The notes: a model not told the origin generated them from the sequence alone. Shown: positions 1-9,452, numbered from the stretch's first letter. The stretch: DNA of 64,000 nucleotides from Granulibacter bethesdensis (GCF_001889525.1 NZ_CP018192.1:1933493-1997492), one strand, 5' to 3'. Numbers and translations are program-made.

Positions 1-1
1 G

Positions 2-682
2 CTGGCAGGCAATCAGGTGCTGGACCTCATTATTCCACGCGGCGGCAAATCGCTGGTTGAGCGTGTGCAAAAAGAGGCCAGAGTTCCCGTGCTGGCGCAT
101 GCGGAAGGGCTGTGTCACACCTATATCCATAAGGCAGCCGATCCTGAAAAAGCCCGTTCTATACTGGCAAATGCAAAAATGCGACGCACCGGAATCTGCG
201 GTGCGACCGAAACCCTTCTGATTGACGCGGCTATTGCGGGATCTCTACTGCCGATTCTGGTCGAGGATCTGTCAGCCCTCGGCTGCACTTTCCGCGCGGA
301 TGACGCTGCCCGCGCGATTATGCCGGGTTTACCTTCTGCCAGTGATGCGGATTTCGATACGGAATGGCTGGATGCCATTCTGTCCATCAAGGTCGTGGAT
401 GGAATTGACGCCGCCCTGGCTCACATCACCCGCCATGGCAGCGAACATACTGAAGCCATCATCACCGAAGATGAGGCAGTAGCAGAGTATTTCCTGTCCC
501 GTGTGCAATCAGCAGTGGCAATGTGGAATGCCTCCACCCAGTTCTGCGATGGTGGAGAATTCGGGTTCGGGGCCGAAATCGGGATTGCCACCGGACGTAT
601 CCATGCACGCGGCCCGGTCGGGCCGGAGCAGCTGACCACCTACCGATATCTGGTGCTTGGTAACGGCCAGATCAGACCCTGA
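2..682 (+). CDS. proA: Glutamate-5-semialdehyde dehydrogenase (gamma-glutamyl phosphate reductase), C-terminal part
   Basis: The reading frame is already open at the window edge, so only the last 226 residues of a protein usually about 420 long are present. ProA reduces gamma-glutamyl phosphate to glutamate-5-semialdehyde with NADPH, the second step of proline synthesis, in the cytosol. The family's catalytic-cysteine motif [12 protein letters not shown] is at about 185-220, with Cys encoded at 197-199; [15 protein letters not shown] and [16 protein letters not shown] near the end are typical C-terminal ProA blocks. The stop lies 3 bp before the nadD start, so the two are probably co-transcribed. 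The GTG at 17 is internal, not the real start. Confidence 0.97.
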   Translation: MAGNQVLDLIIPRGGKSLVERVQKEARVPVLAHAEGLCHTYIHKAADPEKARSILANAKMRRTGICGATETLLIDAAIAGSLLPILVEDLSALGCTFRADDAARAIMPGLPSASDADFDTEWLDAILSIKVVDGIDAALAHITRHGSEHTEAIITEDEAVAEYFLSRVQSAVAMWNASTQFCDGGEFGFGAEIGIATGRIHARGPVGPEQLTTYRYLVLGNGQIRP

Positions 683-685
683 TCC

Positions 686-1372
686 TTGCCGCATTTTTCT
701 TCCACACCCGTGACCGATCCATTACCAAGATTCGGGGATCGTCGGCGCATACGGATCGGGTTGCTCGGTGGATCGTTCAATCCAGCCCATGCCGGACATG
801 CGCTGATTGCCCGGCATTTCCGGCAGAAGCTACGGCTGCATCAGGTGTGGCTGATGGTCTCCCCCGGCAATCCGCTCAAATCCGGGGAGGATATGGCACC
901 GCTGGCGGCCCGGCTTGCTTCTGCCCGGGCCATTGCTGATGGACGCCATATCATTGCCACAACCATCGAAAGCCGTCTCGGCACACGCTACACCGCCGAT
1001 ACACTTGCCAGATTGCGCACCCTGTTTCCATGCGCCCGCTTTGTCTGGCTGATGGGCGCAGATAATCTGACCGGGTTCCCGCGCTGGCGGGACTGGCGTG
1101 GGATTGCCGCCGACTGGCCCTTCGCCGTTCATCCTCGCCCAGGCTACACCGCACGCGCCTTGTCCGGACAAGCGGCCAGCATCCTGCGCCGCTATCGGCG
1201 TCCAGAGCGGGAGGCCCCGTTGCTGGCCGATCTGCCACCCCCGACCTGGATGATGCTGCGTCTGCCGCAAAGTCCGCTCTCCGCCACCCAGATCCGGGCG
1301 GGCTTCAACCACCCCTTTACCGGCCTGCCATCGACAGCGCGGGCGGAAAGCGGCCCGGCGGAAAGCGGATAG
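686..1372 (+). CDS. nadD: Nicotinate-nucleotide adenylyltransferase
   Basis: Transfers AMP from ATP to nicotinate mononucleotide, the penultimate step of NAD synthesis. The nucleotidyltransferase signature GGSFNPAHAGH is near residue 28, MVSPGNPLKS and WLMGADNL follow, and SATQIR near the C-terminus corresponds to the ISSTxIR motif. The length of 228 residues is normal. The TTG at 686 is the longest start; a GTG at 710 or so also leaves the whole domain intact, so the exact start is uncertain. It follows proA directly and precedes rsfS, a common alphaproteobacterial order. Confidence 0.95.
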   Translation: MPHFSSTPVTDPLPRFGDRRRIRIGLLGGSFNPAHAGHALIARHFRQKLRLHQVWLMVSPGNPLKSGEDMAPLAARLASARAIADGRHIIATTIESRLGTRYTADTLARLRTLFPCARFVWLMGADNLTGFPRWRDWRGIAADWPFAVHPRPGYTARALSGQAASILRRYRRPEREAPLLADLPPPTWMMLRLPQSPLSATQIRAGFNHPFTGLPSTARAESGPAESG

Positions 1373-1542
1373 GCCCCATTCGAGTGCGTCAATGGCCGAG
1401 GCCGCGCAGTTCTGGTAGAGACCATCCAATAAACAGCGTCACCAGCCCGGAGTCCAAGACCATCGCCCGCAAGCCAATCACGGATGGTACCGAATCATCC
1501 AAGAGCCGCCGCACCAGCCCCCGCCCGGTGACGGCCCCGAAC

Positions 1543-1995
1543 ATGGCGGTCAGCCCCGGTTCCCCCCGCAAAAAAGCGGCTGCCGCCGGCCCCCGTGCCA
1601 TTGGCGCGAAAGCGCCGGAAGCACAGGATCAGGCCGTTGCGGCCAGGGAAAGACTGGACGCCATCCAGGCCGTGATCATCGAAAGTCTGGAGGACGACAA
1701 GGCCGAGGACATTATTACCCTCGACCTCTCCGGACGCGCCGCCTTCACGGATCGTATGATCATCGCCACCGGGCTGGCGGATCGTCAGATCTCCGCCATG
1801 GCCATGCATCTGCAACAGAAGCTGCGCGACGCCGGAGTCGGGCGCGTACCGGTCGAAGGTGCGGGCGGCTCCGACTGGGTGCTGATCGACGCCGGCGACA
1901 TCGTGGTGCATCTGTTCAAGCCGGAGGCGCGCGCTTTGTACCGGCTTGAAAAAATGTGGAGCGCGGAACTGGATGATGCAGAGAGCGATGCCTGA
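1543..1995 (+). CDS. rsfS: Ribosomal silencing factor RsfS
   Basis: Iojap/RsfS family protein that binds ribosomal protein uL14 and blocks subunit joining when nutrients are scarce. The domain covers about residues 40-145 of the 150 and contains DDKAEDIITLDL, FTDRMIIATG and the SDWVLIDAGDIVVHLF block, all characteristic. The frame stays open back to a GTG at 1384, but that upstream part is low-complexity (Arg/Ser/Pro) and unlike RsfS. I therefore chose the ATG at 1543; the real start could be any in-frame codon upstream. It sits between nadD and rlmH, its usual neighbours. Confidence 0.92.
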   Translation: MAVSPGSPRKKAAAAGPRAIGAKAPEAQDQAVAARERLDAIQAVIIESLEDDKAEDIITLDLSGRAAFTDRMIIATGLADRQISAMAMHLQQKLRDAGVGRVPVEGAGGSDWVLIDAGDIVVHLFKPEARALYRLEKMWSAELDDAESDA

Positions 1996-2035
1996 TCCGG
2001 CATCCTCCCATCCCTGACCAGCGGCGCATGGTGCC

Positions 2036-2509
2036 ATGACAGCGCCCTGGCGGATCATTGCGGTCGGACGCATGCGAGGCAGCGAGGAAGAAGCGCTGTT
2101 CCAGCGTTACGCCGCACGATTGCGCCCGGCCCTGACCGTAACGGAAATTGCGGAAGCGCGCGGCAGCACCGCTGAAATCCGCCGGCGGGAAACATCCGCC
2201 CTGCTGGCGGCACTTCCCCCCGCCTGCATTGTGGTCGCCATGGATCTGGGCGGACGCGCCCATGACAGTGAGGCTTTGGCCGCACTCGCCCGGCGCTGGC
2301 GGGAACAGCCTCTGCCGGTCTGCTTCATGATCGGCGGGGCGGAAGGTCTGGAGCAGCCGGTGCTGGATCGGGCCGATCATGTGCTGTCACTCGGGCCGAT
2401 GACCTGGCCTCATCTGCTGGTCCGTCCTCTGTTGGCGGAACAGCTCTACCGGGCGCAGGCTATCGCCACCAATCACCCCTACCATCGCACAGGGCGGCCA
2501 TCCGGATAA
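2036..2509 (+). CDS. rlmH: 23S rRNA (pseudouridine-1915-N3)-methyltransferase
   Basis: SPOUT-fold methyltransferase that methylates pseudouridine 1915 in helix 69 of 23S rRNA on the assembled ribosome, using SAM. The 157-residue length matches the family. The knotted SAM-binding region is visible as [10 protein letters not shown], and the C-terminal block [19 protein letters not shown] is diagnostic, ending near NHPYHR. The ATG at 2036 follows rsfS by 40 bp, and the gene probably belongs to the same transcript. Confidence 0.95.
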   Translation: MTAPWRIIAVGRMRGSEEEALFQRYAARLRPALTVTEIAEARGSTAEIRRRETSALLAALPPACIVVAMDLGGRAHDSEALAALARRWREQPLPVCFMIGGAEGLEQPVLDRADHVLSLGPMTWPHLLVRPLLAEQLYRAQAIATNHPYHRTGRPSG

Positions 2510-2611
2510 TGACGGTGCCTGGCTGATCAATACGCCCGATATTGATACTGGCTGCCCTTGAAGCGACAGCCTGCCTCCGCTACCCCTCCTGCAGAGCCGG
2601 AGACCGAACCG

Positions 2612-4150
2612 ATGTCAGCATCGCCGCCGCCCAGACCTGTCATGCTCGTCATTCTCGACGGGTGGGGCTGGCGTGAAGAGCGGAATGACAATGCGATCAG
2701 GCTTGCCCGTACTCCCGCGTTTGATCGACTGTGGAACAGTGCACCGACCACGTTCCTGCGTACATCCGGCCTTGATGTCGGTCTGCCTGATGGGCAGATG
2801 GGCAATTCCGAAGTCGGGCACATGAATATCGGCGCAGGCCGGGTGGTGATGCAGGAACTGCCGAGGATTGATGCCGCGCTGCAGGATGGCAGCGTCAACG
2901 ATCTGCCCGCCCTGCGCGATTTCATCACGGCCCTGCGTCAATCAGGGGGCACCTGCCATCTGTTTGGCCTCGTCTCCGATGGTGGTGTGCACGCGCATCA
3001 GGATCACGGAGCCGCTCTGGCGCAGATTCTGACACGGGCCGGCATTCGCGTGGCCGTTCATGCCTTTACGGACGGGCGCGACACGCCACCCGCATCGGCC
3101 CGGCGCTTTCTGACCAAATTTCTGCCCGCCCTGCCGGAAGGCGCCACCCTGGCCACGCTGTGCGGACGATTTTACGCCATGGATCGCGACAATCGCTGGG
3201 ACCGGGTCGAAAAAGCCTACCGGATGATGGTGGATGCCGAAGGCGAGCGTTACAGCGATCCGTGTGACGCCATTACCGACGCCTATGCCCGCGAATTCTC
3301 CGACGAATTCATCCGGCCTGCCGTATTCGGTGACTATACTGGAATGAAAGACGGCGATGGCTTGCTCTGCTTCAATTTTCGTTCCGACCGGGTGCGGGAA
3401 TTGTTGACCGCACTGCTCGACCCGGCATTTCAGGGCTTTGAGCGGCCTCGCTTCCTGCATTTCTCCGGCGCGCTCGGCATGACACGCTACAGCACCGAGC
3501 TGGAATCCCTGATGCAGACACTGTTTCCATTTCAGGAAATGACCAATCTGCTGGGTCATGTCGTCTCGGCAGCGGGCAAGCGGCAACTGCGTATGGCAGA
3601 GACCGAGAAATACCCGCATGTCACCTACTTCCTCAATGGCGGCGAGGAAGAAGTGCTGGAGAACGAGGACCGGATCATGGTCCCCTCCCCCAAAGTTGCG
3701 ACCTATGATCTGAAGCCGGAAATGTCGGCTCCAGAGCTGACCGAAAAAGCCGTCATCGCCATCGGCAGCGGGCAGTACGATCTGATCGTGCTGAATTTCG
3801 CCAATCCGGACATGGTCGGCCACACCGGCAGTCTGGAAGCCGCGATCCGCGCTGTGGAAACGGTGGATGCCGGGCTTGGCCGAATCGTGGACGCCATCAC
3901 GGCGGTCGGAGGCGCCTTGTTCGTAACCGCCGATCATGGCAATTGCGAATTGATGCGTGACCCTGATACAGGCGGCCCGCACACGGCACACACCACCAAT
4001 CTTGTGCCCGCTTTGCTGTATGATTCCTCGGCACCCATCGGTACGCGACGCCTGACCAGCGGCAAGCTGGCCGATATTGCACCCACCCTGCTGGACCTGA
4101 TGCAACTGCCGCAGCCGCCCGAGATGACGGGCCAGTCTCTTCTGGCTTGA
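2612..4150 (+). CDS. gpmI: 2,3-bisphosphoglycerate-independent phosphoglycerate mutase
   Basis: Interconverts 3- and 2-phosphoglycerate through a phosphoserine intermediate, with two metal ions (alkaline phosphatase superfamily). The metal-binding start VMLVILDGWGWR, the nucleophile serine in GQMGNSEVGH, GRDTPP, CNFRSDR and the late metal ligands FVTADHGNCE and GGPHTAHT are all present. The length of 512 residues is typical. A TTG at 2558 would add 18 residues outside the domain, so the ATG at 2612 is preferred. The stop overlaps the first codon of the downstream EnvC-like gene. Confidence 0.96.
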   Translation: MSASPPPRPVMLVILDGWGWREERNDNAIRLARTPAFDRLWNSAPTTFLRTSGLDVGLPDGQMGNSEVGHMNIGAGRVVMQELPRIDAALQDGSVNDLPALRDFITALRQSGGTCHLFGLVSDGGVHAHQDHGAALAQILTRAGIRVAVHAFTDGRDTPPASARRFLTKFLPALPEGATLATLCGRFYAMDRDNRWDRVEKAYRMMVDAEGERYSDPCDAITDAYAREFSDEFIRPAVFGDYTGMKDGDGLLCFNFRSDRVRELLTALLDPAFQGFERPRFLHFSGALGMTRYSTELESLMQTLFPFQEMTNLLGHVVSAAGKRQLRMAETEKYPHVTYFLNGGEEEVLENEDRIMVPSPKVATYDLKPEMSAPELTEKAVIAIGSGQYDLIVLNFANPDMVGHTGSLEAAIRAVETVDAGLGRIVDAITAVGGALFVTADHGNCELMRDPDTGGPHTAHTTNLVPALLYDSSAPIGTRRLTSGKLADIAPTLLDLMQLPQPPEMTGQSLLA

Positions 4151-5550
4151 CGCAGGCTCGGAAAGAATCAGCCACTGCCCTCGCCTTTTGCCGGGCGGGG
4201 TGGCACCAGAAGTGGTCTGGTATCCTGCCCGCCCTGGTGACGGCCTGCACAATCGCCATGATGCCGTATGGACAGGCTCTGGCGGCCAAACGGCGGTCCC
4301 CTGCCTATACAGCCACGCCCTCTGGCACCCCCGCTGCCACCTCCCCGGCCAGCCCGGCGCAAGCCCAGGCAGCGCTCAACCGTGCTGAGCATGAGCGCGC
4401 CAGGCAGGAAGCCGCCCGCAAACGCGCCGAGCAGGAAGCCGCCATCGCCGCGCAGCAGGAGGCCAAAATCGCAGAGGCCCGCGCCGCTGCCGCCATACAC
4501 CTCCGTGAGGCTGACGAAGCCGTCGCCGCCATCGCGGATCGTATGGCCGATCTGGCCCGGCAGCGACAGGAGGCAGAAAAAACCCTTGCCGCCCGAGCCG
4601 CCGATCTCGCCCCGATGCTGCCGCTGATCGAACGGTTGTCGCTGTATCCGGCGGAGACCTTGCTGGCAGTGCCGGACCCCCCCGAACGCGCCCTCCGCGG
4701 TTTGTTGGTATTACAGGGGCTGAGCCGCCAGCTGGAACAAAGCGCCCAGGCCCTGCGTGCCGAACGGGCCAAAGTGGATGCACTCGCCGCTTCCATCCGG
4801 AAAGAAGCGTCCACCTTGGCCGAGGCTCAGGCGCGGCAGAAAACCGAGGCCCACACTCTGGATGAAAAACTGACGGTTATCCGATCCGAAATCCGCTCCG
4901 CCCGCAATGCCGCCGCCGAGGCCGCACAACAGGCGGCAGCCTCGGCACAGAAAGCCGATTCGCTGCGGGATGTCATTGCCCGGCTGGAAGAAGCCCGCAG
5001 GCAGGAGGAAGCGAAGGCAGCCGCCGAAGCAAGACGCGCCGAAAAGGCCAGACAGCAGGAAGCCGCCGATCAGGCACGTCAGAAAGAAGCCGAAATCGCC
5101 GCACCAGCAGGGCCAGGCTTAAGCGAACAGCCTGCCTCCCCTCCTCCTTCCGGTCGATCAGCAACCGGCGGCATGCCGGTGGCAGGTACGCTGGTGCGTG
5201 CCTTCGGTGCCCCGTCAGAGGCTGGCGGCAGCGCTTCCGGCATGACATTCAGCACCGCACCGCAAGCCCGGGTGCTGGCCCCCTGTGAGGGGCGGATCGT
5301 CTTTGCCGGTCCGTTCCGCAGCTATGGCCAGCTGGTCATTCTGGATTGCGGGCGGCGCTATCATTTCGTGTTGGCGGGCATGGAAAAACTGGATGCCAGC
5401 GTGGGGCGGCATGTGGCGCCGGGGGAGCCGATCGGGCAGATGGCAGGATGGGATCCAGCCTCCTCCGCAGCCGCCCGGCCCCAACTTTATGTGGAGTTGA
5501 GACATGAAGGTTCGGCAATAGACCCTCGCCCATGGTTGCGAGGGCGCTGA
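4147..5550 (+). CDS. EnvC-like murein hydrolase activator (coiled coil plus degenerate LytM domain)
   Basis: An N-terminal hydrophobic stretch (about residues 25-45, ILPALVTACTIAMM then a QALAA-like cleavage site) suggests export to the periplasm. A long Ala/Glu/Arg-rich coiled coil covers about residues 75-310, followed by a linker and an M23/LytM-type domain over the last 115 residues. The metal ligands of active M23 enzymes (HxxxD and HxH) are not seen: the end reads PQLYVELRHEGSAIDPRPWL, as in EnvC-type activators, which bind and switch on amidases rather than cut peptidoglycan themselves. The TTG start overlaps the gpmI stop by 4 bp, so translational coupling is likely. Confidence 0.85.
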   Translation: MTQARKESATALAFCRAGWHQKWSGILPALVTACTIAMMPYGQALAAKRRSPAYTATPSGTPAATSPASPAQAQAALNRAEHERARQEAARKRAEQEAAIAAQQEAKIAEARAAAAIHLREADEAVAAIADRMADLARQRQEAEKTLAARAADLAPMLPLIERLSLYPAETLLAVPDPPERALRGLLVLQGLSRQLEQSAQALRAERAKVDALAASIRKEASTLAEAQARQKTEAHTLDEKLTVIRSEIRSARNAAAEAAQQAAASAQKADSLRDVIARLEEARRQEEAKAAAEARRAEKARQQEAADQARQKEAEIAAPAGPGLSEQPASPPPSGRSATGGMPVAGTLVRAFGAPSEAGGSASGMTFSTAPQARVLAPCEGRIVFAGPFRSYGQLVILDCGRRYHFVLAGMEKLDASVGRHVAPGEPIGQMAGWDPASSAAARPQLYVELRHEGSAIDPRPWLRGR

Positions 5551-5629
5551 TGACGCGGCAAGCTGTCACACAGAGACTGACTGAATCACGGCTGACCCGG
5601 AACAGGGGTGGCCCAGAGGAAACACGGAC

Positions 5630-7045
5630 ATGAAATTCCGCACCGGCCTGATGATCGGCGCTGCCTTCCTTGCTGGCGTCGGTGCAGGGCCCGCATCGAC
5701 ACTCATTGGCCGGCATGCCGGCATCGCATCCGCCTTCGCGGAAGAAAGCGACAGCAGTGACACCTATCGCCTGCTGACCCTGTTCGGCGATGTGTTCGAG
5801 CGCATCCGGGCCGAGTATGTGGAGCCGGTCAAGGACAAGGATCTGATCGAGAATGCCATCAACGGCATGCTGACCGGCCTCGATCCGCACAGCTCCTACA
5901 TGAATGCCAAGGCATTCCGTGACATGCAGGTCCAGACGCATGGAGAATTCGGCGGGCTTGGGCTGGAAGTGACGCAGGATAACGGCTTCGTCAAAGTCAT
6001 CAGCCCGATCGACGATACCCCCGCCAGCCGCGCCGGAATCAAGGCAGGCGATCTGATCCTGACCATTGACGGCCATTCAGTACAGGGCCTGACCCTGAAC
6101 GAGGCAGTCGATAAAATGCGTGGTGCTCCGGGCAGCAGCATCAAGCTGACCATCAAGCGCGCCAATGTCGACAAGCCCATCAACGTGACCCTGACGCGGG
6201 AAGTCATCCATATTCAGGTGGTGAAAGACCGTCTGGAGGCAGGCAACATCGCCTATATTCGGCTGACCCAGTTCAATGAGCAGAGCGACCCAGCGCTGCG
6301 TGCCGCCTTCACCAAGCTCCAGAAGCAGGCAGGCGGCAAACTGCGCGGCGTCATCCTCGATCTGCGCAACAATCCGGGCGGTCTGCTGGATCAGGCGGTC
6401 GCGGTCTCCGACGATTTCCTGAACCATGGTGAGATCGTCTCCACCCGCGCCCGTCATACGGAAGACAGTAATCGCTGGAATGCCAAGGAAGGCGACATTA
6501 CGGGCGGTCTGCCGGTGGTGGTGCTGACCAATGGAGGTTCCGCCTCCGCCAGCGAGATCGTCAGCGGTGCGTTGCAGGACCATCACCGCGCCATCATCCT
6601 CGGTACCCGTACCTTCGGCAAAGGATCCGTGCAGACCGTGATTCCTCTGCCGGGCAACGGGGCGATGCGCCTGACCACCGCGCGTTACTACACGCCGTCC
6701 GGGCGCTCCATTCAGGGTCTGGGTATCCAGCCAGACGTGCCGGTGGCTTTCACCCGGACCGAGGAACCTCATTTCCTGCCCGACCGTGAGGCCGATCTGA
6801 ACCACGCCATCACCAATAGTGGCGGCACCACCGACAAGGCCGCGCCACGCACCGATATGCCCGCGATGGTGCATAATGTGCCGACCCTGCCGCCGGAAAA
6901 CTGGCCGAAATTCGATCCCGCCAAGCCGGATACAGATTTCCAGCTGCATGAAGCCATTGAGGTGGTGAAGGCGATGGCCCAACAGAAAGCTGGCCAGAGC
7001 AGCGATTCCAATGCGGTCGACGCCAAATCCGGCAAGGCGAACTGA
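5630..7045 (+). CDS. ctpA: Carboxy-terminal processing protease (S41 family)
   Basis: Periplasmic serine protease of 471 residues. A signal or anchor segment occupies residues 8-25. A PDZ domain follows (GEFGGLGLEV to about residue 190), then the S41 catalytic domain. The catalytic serine is in GGSASASEIV and the lysine in FGKGSVQT, about 25 residues later, as expected for the Ser-Lys dyad. Such proteases trim the C-termini of cell-envelope proteins and often act on peptidoglycan hydrolases or their regulators, which fits the adjacent EnvC-like gene. Confidence 0.94.
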   Translation: MKFRTGLMIGAAFLAGVGAGPASTLIGRHAGIASAFAEESDSSDTYRLLTLFGDVFERIRAEYVEPVKDKDLIENAINGMLTGLDPHSSYMNAKAFRDMQVQTHGEFGGLGLEVTQDNGFVKVISPIDDTPASRAGIKAGDLILTIDGHSVQGLTLNEAVDKMRGAPGSSIKLTIKRANVDKPINVTLTREVIHIQVVKDRLEAGNIAYIRLTQFNEQSDPALRAAFTKLQKQAGGKLRGVILDLRNNPGGLLDQAVAVSDDFLNHGEIVSTRARHTEDSNRWNAKEGDITGGLPVVVLTNGGSASASEIVSGALQDHHRAIILGTRTFGKGSVQTVIPLPGNGAMRLTTARYYTPSGRSIQGLGIQPDVPVAFTRTEEPHFLPDREADLNHAITNSGGTTDKAAPRTDMPAMVHNVPTLPPENWPKFDPAKPDTDFQLHEAIEVVKAMAQQKAGQSSDSNAVDAKSGKAN

Positions 7046-7062
7046 AGGAGCCTGCGCCGGTC

Positions 7063-7584
7063 ATGACGAAAACCTCGCCGGAAGCACTCTCTGCCTTGCG
7101 GGAGAGCCTCCCCTATCGCCCCAATGTCGGCGCGGCTCTGTTCGCGCCGGACGGGCGCGTGCTGGTCGCACGACGTGCCGATCTGGCCCATGTCTCGGAA
7201 ACAGTGTGGCAGATGCCGCAAGGGGGCATTGATCCCGGTGAGGATCCACACACAGCCGTATTGCGGGAATTAAAGGAAGAAATCGGCACCGATCACGCCG
7301 AAATCGTCGGCGAGCATCCGGACTGGATCGCTTATGATCTGCCTGATCACCTGCTCGGTCGTGCGCTGGGCGGGCGGTTTCGTGGGCAGCGGCAACGCTG
7401 GTACGCGCTGCGCTTCCTCGGCACGGAGGCTGATATTCGTCTGGATGCCGACCCGCATATCGAATTCGACGCCTGGCGCTGGGCAAGGCTGGAAGAGCTT
7501 CCCGCCCTTGCGCCCGAATTCAAACGTCCGGTTTATGCTACGCTGGCAGCATCCTTTGCACGGTTTGGGCAGGGATGGGTTTGA
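7063..7584 (+). CDS. rppH: RNA pyrophosphohydrolase (Nudix)
   Basis: Removes pyrophosphate from the 5' end of triphosphorylated transcripts and so starts 5'-dependent mRNA decay; relatives also split dinucleoside polyphosphates. The Nudix box is present from GGIDPGEDPHTA through RELKEEIG (about residues 48-70). YRPNVGAALF and WQMPQGGID are typical RppH blocks, as are the C-terminal WRWARLEELP and FKRPVY. The 173-residue length is normal. The ATG lies 17 bp after ctpA, and its 3' end overlaps the next gene by 10 bp. Confidence 0.95.
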   Translation: MTKTSPEALSALRESLPYRPNVGAALFAPDGRVLVARRADLAHVSETVWQMPQGGIDPGEDPHTAVLRELKEEIGTDHAEIVGEHPDWIAYDLPDHLLGRALGGRFRGQRQRWYALRFLGTEADIRLDADPHIEFDAWRWARLEELPALAPEFKRPVYATLAASFARFGQGWV

Positions 7585-8561
7585 CCTCCGTGACGGGAAT
7601 ACAGGCCGACAGCTTTGCCCGGATTCTGGTCACTGGCTCCGGGGGGTTTGTCGGGACGCATCTGCTGCCGATCATGCGGCAGTCTTTCTCGCAGGCCGTG
7701 TTCGATGCTCCACGTCTGTCTGACGGCTTCGACATCACCGATACCGTCGCGCTGGAGGAACGCATCGCCGCTTTTCAGCCGGATGCCTGCATCCATCTCG
7801 CTGCCATTGCCGCACCTATGATCGTCCGGCAGAACCCGGATGCCGCATGGAAGGTCAATCTCCATGGCTCACTGGGGCTGGCCAATGCGATCCTGAAGCA
7901 TGTGCCGGGCTGCGTGCTGCTGTATGTCTCGACCGCGGATCTGTATGGAGCCTCGTTCCGCAGCGGTATTCCGCTCGATGAAAGCGCCACTCCTGCGCCG
8001 ATGAACCTGTATGGCGCGACCAAGGCCGCTGCCGATCTGGCACTGGGTGCGCTGGCCGGTGAAGGGCTGCGGGTCATCCGTGCCCGCCCTTTCAACCATA
8101 CCGGCCCCGGTCAAAGCGAGGATTTCGTCCTGCCGGCCTTTGCCGCCCAGATTGCAGCCATTGAGGCCGGCCGGCGCCCTCCGGTAATTTCCGTCGGCAA
8201 TCTGGATAGCTGGCGGGATTTTCTGGATGTCCGCGATGTCTGCGCGGCCTATGTCCACATGCTGACCCATGCCGACCGACTGGTTCCCCCCGGCAGCAAA
8301 CACGCGCCGATTTTCAATATCGCTTCCGGCACCTCCTACCGGATTGGTGATCTGCTGGAGCGACTGCTGAGCCTGAGCCGGGTTTCTATCCGCACCGGAA
8401 CAGACCCGTCCAGACTCCGCCCCGCCGATATTCCCCGTGCGGAAGGCAATGCCACGCTGGCGCGCTCCGTGCTGGGTTGGGTGCCTCGCATTGCGTTGGA
8501 GCAGACGCTGGGCGATCTGCTGGACGATTACCGGCATCACCACATTCCAGACAACGGGTGA
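7575..8561 (+). CDS. rmd: NAD-dependent epimerase/dehydratase, probably GDP-4-dehydro-6-deoxy-D-mannose reductase
   Basis: Extended short-chain dehydrogenase of 328 residues. The Rossmann nucleotide-binding motif GSGGFVGTH is at about residues 21-29 and the catalytic YGATK (YxxxK) near residue 144. The C-terminal RLRPADIPRAEGN and GWVPRI/TLGDLLDDYR resemble the substrate-binding end of Rmd, which makes GDP-D-rhamnose for surface glycans. The broad class is certain; the exact sugar is an inference from similarity. It overlaps rppH and is followed by the YbaK-like gene 2 bp later. Confidence 0.78.
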   Translation: MGLTSVTGIQADSFARILVTGSGGFVGTHLLPIMRQSFSQAVFDAPRLSDGFDITDTVALEERIAAFQPDACIHLAAIAAPMIVRQNPDAAWKVNLHGSLGLANAILKHVPGCVLLYVSTADLYGASFRSGIPLDESATPAPMNLYGATKAAADLALGALAGEGLRVIRARPFNHTGPGQSEDFVLPAFAAQIAAIEAGRRPPVISVGNLDSWRDFLDVRDVCAAYVHMLTHADRLVPPGSKHAPIFNIASGTSYRIGDLLERLLSLSRVSIRTGTDPSRLRPADIPRAEGNATLARSVLGWVPRIALEQTLGDLLDDYRHHHIPDNG

Positions 8562-8563
8562 TC

Positions 8564-9040
8564 ATGAGCCTCGCCAGCGTCCGTGCTTTTCTGGCGGCGC
8601 AAGCCCCCGACATTGAGATTCTGGAAATGCCGGACAGTACCGCGACTGTTGCACAAGCTGCCGCGGCCTTCGGTGTGGAACCAGGCCAGATCGCCAAAAC
8701 ATTGGCATTCCGGGTAGGAGAACAGGCCGTTATCCTGGTTGCACGCGGCAATGCGCGGCTGGATAACCGCAAGATACGCATCCGCTTTGGCGGTAAGCCG
8801 CATATGCTGCCGTTGGAAGACGTGGAGCCGGTGACCGGTCATCCGGTCGGTGGTGTCTGTCCTTTTGGATTGAGTCAGCCTCTGCCGGTGTATTGTGACC
8901 GCTCTCTTCTTGGCTTTGCAGAGGTTCTGCCTGCGGCAGGCTCCCCCAACAGCGCGGTACGGATCGCGCCGGAACAACTGGCCTTCCTGACCAATGCGGA
9001 ATGGGTCGATGTCTGCGCTGAAATACCCAACGTCGATTGA
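8564..9040 (+). CDS. YbaK/aminoacyl-tRNA deacylase domain protein
   Basis: A 158-residue single-domain protein of the YbaK/ProX/EbsC group, whose members hydrolyse misacylated tRNAs in trans. The features are TVAQAAAAFGVEPGQIAKTLAF near the N-terminus (the conserved lysine of the family is in AKT), GNARLDNRKIR, and GGVCPFGL at about residues 100-107 (the GVSPFGL-type loop). I chose the ATG at 8564, 2 bp after the preceding stop, rather than the farther in-frame start inside the epimerase gene. Which amino acid it clears cannot be told from sequence. Confidence 0.88.
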   Translation: MSLASVRAFLAAQAPDIEILEMPDSTATVAQAAAAFGVEPGQIAKTLAFRVGEQAVILVARGNARLDNRKIRIRFGGKPHMLPLEDVEPVTGHPVGGVCPFGLSQPLPVYCDRSLLGFAEVLPAAGSPNSAVRIAPEQLAFLTNAEWVDVCAEIPNVD

Positions 9041-9073
9041 TCAGGACTGGGCGGGTGATCAGGACAGGGCGGG
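9038..9073. repeat. Two tandem 18-bp copies between convergent genes
   Basis: Copy one (9038-9055) and copy two (9056-9073) differ at one base (tgatcaggactgggcggg against tgatcaggacagggcggg). The first three bases of copy one are the TGA stop of the YbaK-like gene, and copy two ends exactly where the stop codon of the convergent DUF4169 gene begins. The duplication therefore fills the whole intergenic space. Confidence 0.9.
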
Positions 9074-9280
9074 TTATTCGCCATCCTCGTCCTTCTCTTG
9101 CGGATCGCACTCCAGCCTTGCCCCATCCAGCAGGGCCTGACGACGCGCCTGCTGCTGCGTATCGCGGGACTTTTCCGCAGCCGTGCGTCCGAACAGAATA
9201 CGGCGGCGAGCGGCCTCCCCGGCTTTCTGGTCCTTCATCATACGTTTGCGAACAGTCCGTAAATTGATGATCTCAGCCAT
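9074..9280 (-). CDS. DUF4169 family small protein
   Basis: A 68-residue, highly charged protein that begins MAEIINLRTVRK, the hallmark of DUF4169, and continues with FGRTAAEK and an Arg/Lys/Gln-rich helical tail ending in an acidic stretch. The frame is open upstream, but the family start is the internal ATG at 9280. Function is unknown; the family is widespread in alphaproteobacteria. It converges on the YbaK-like gene. Confidence 0.82.
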   Translation of the reverse strand: MAEIINLRTVRKRMMKDQKAGEAARRRILFGRTAAEKSRDTQQQARRQALLDGARLECDPQEKDEDGE

Positions 9281-9452
9281 ATCCGGCCTCATTTTTCCCA
9301 CATGCCCCAAATTTCTGACCGATTTCATGGCCGGTGGCACTTCGGCCACGCAACGAAAATGGCGGCATTACGTTGAGGCATGACGGATCCTCGTAACAAC
9401 ATCCGGTCGTCATTACGATCCAACAGGCTGCAAAAGGAAGAACATACGCGCC

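Noticed and set aside
1384-1542. Longer rsfS starting at the GTG at 1384
   Set aside because: The added segment is low-complexity and absent from the RsfS family.
2942-4252. Long minus-strand open frame opposite gpmI
   Set aside because: It has no family features, is rich in His/Arg/Gly from the reversed GC-rich codons, and lies over a certain gene.
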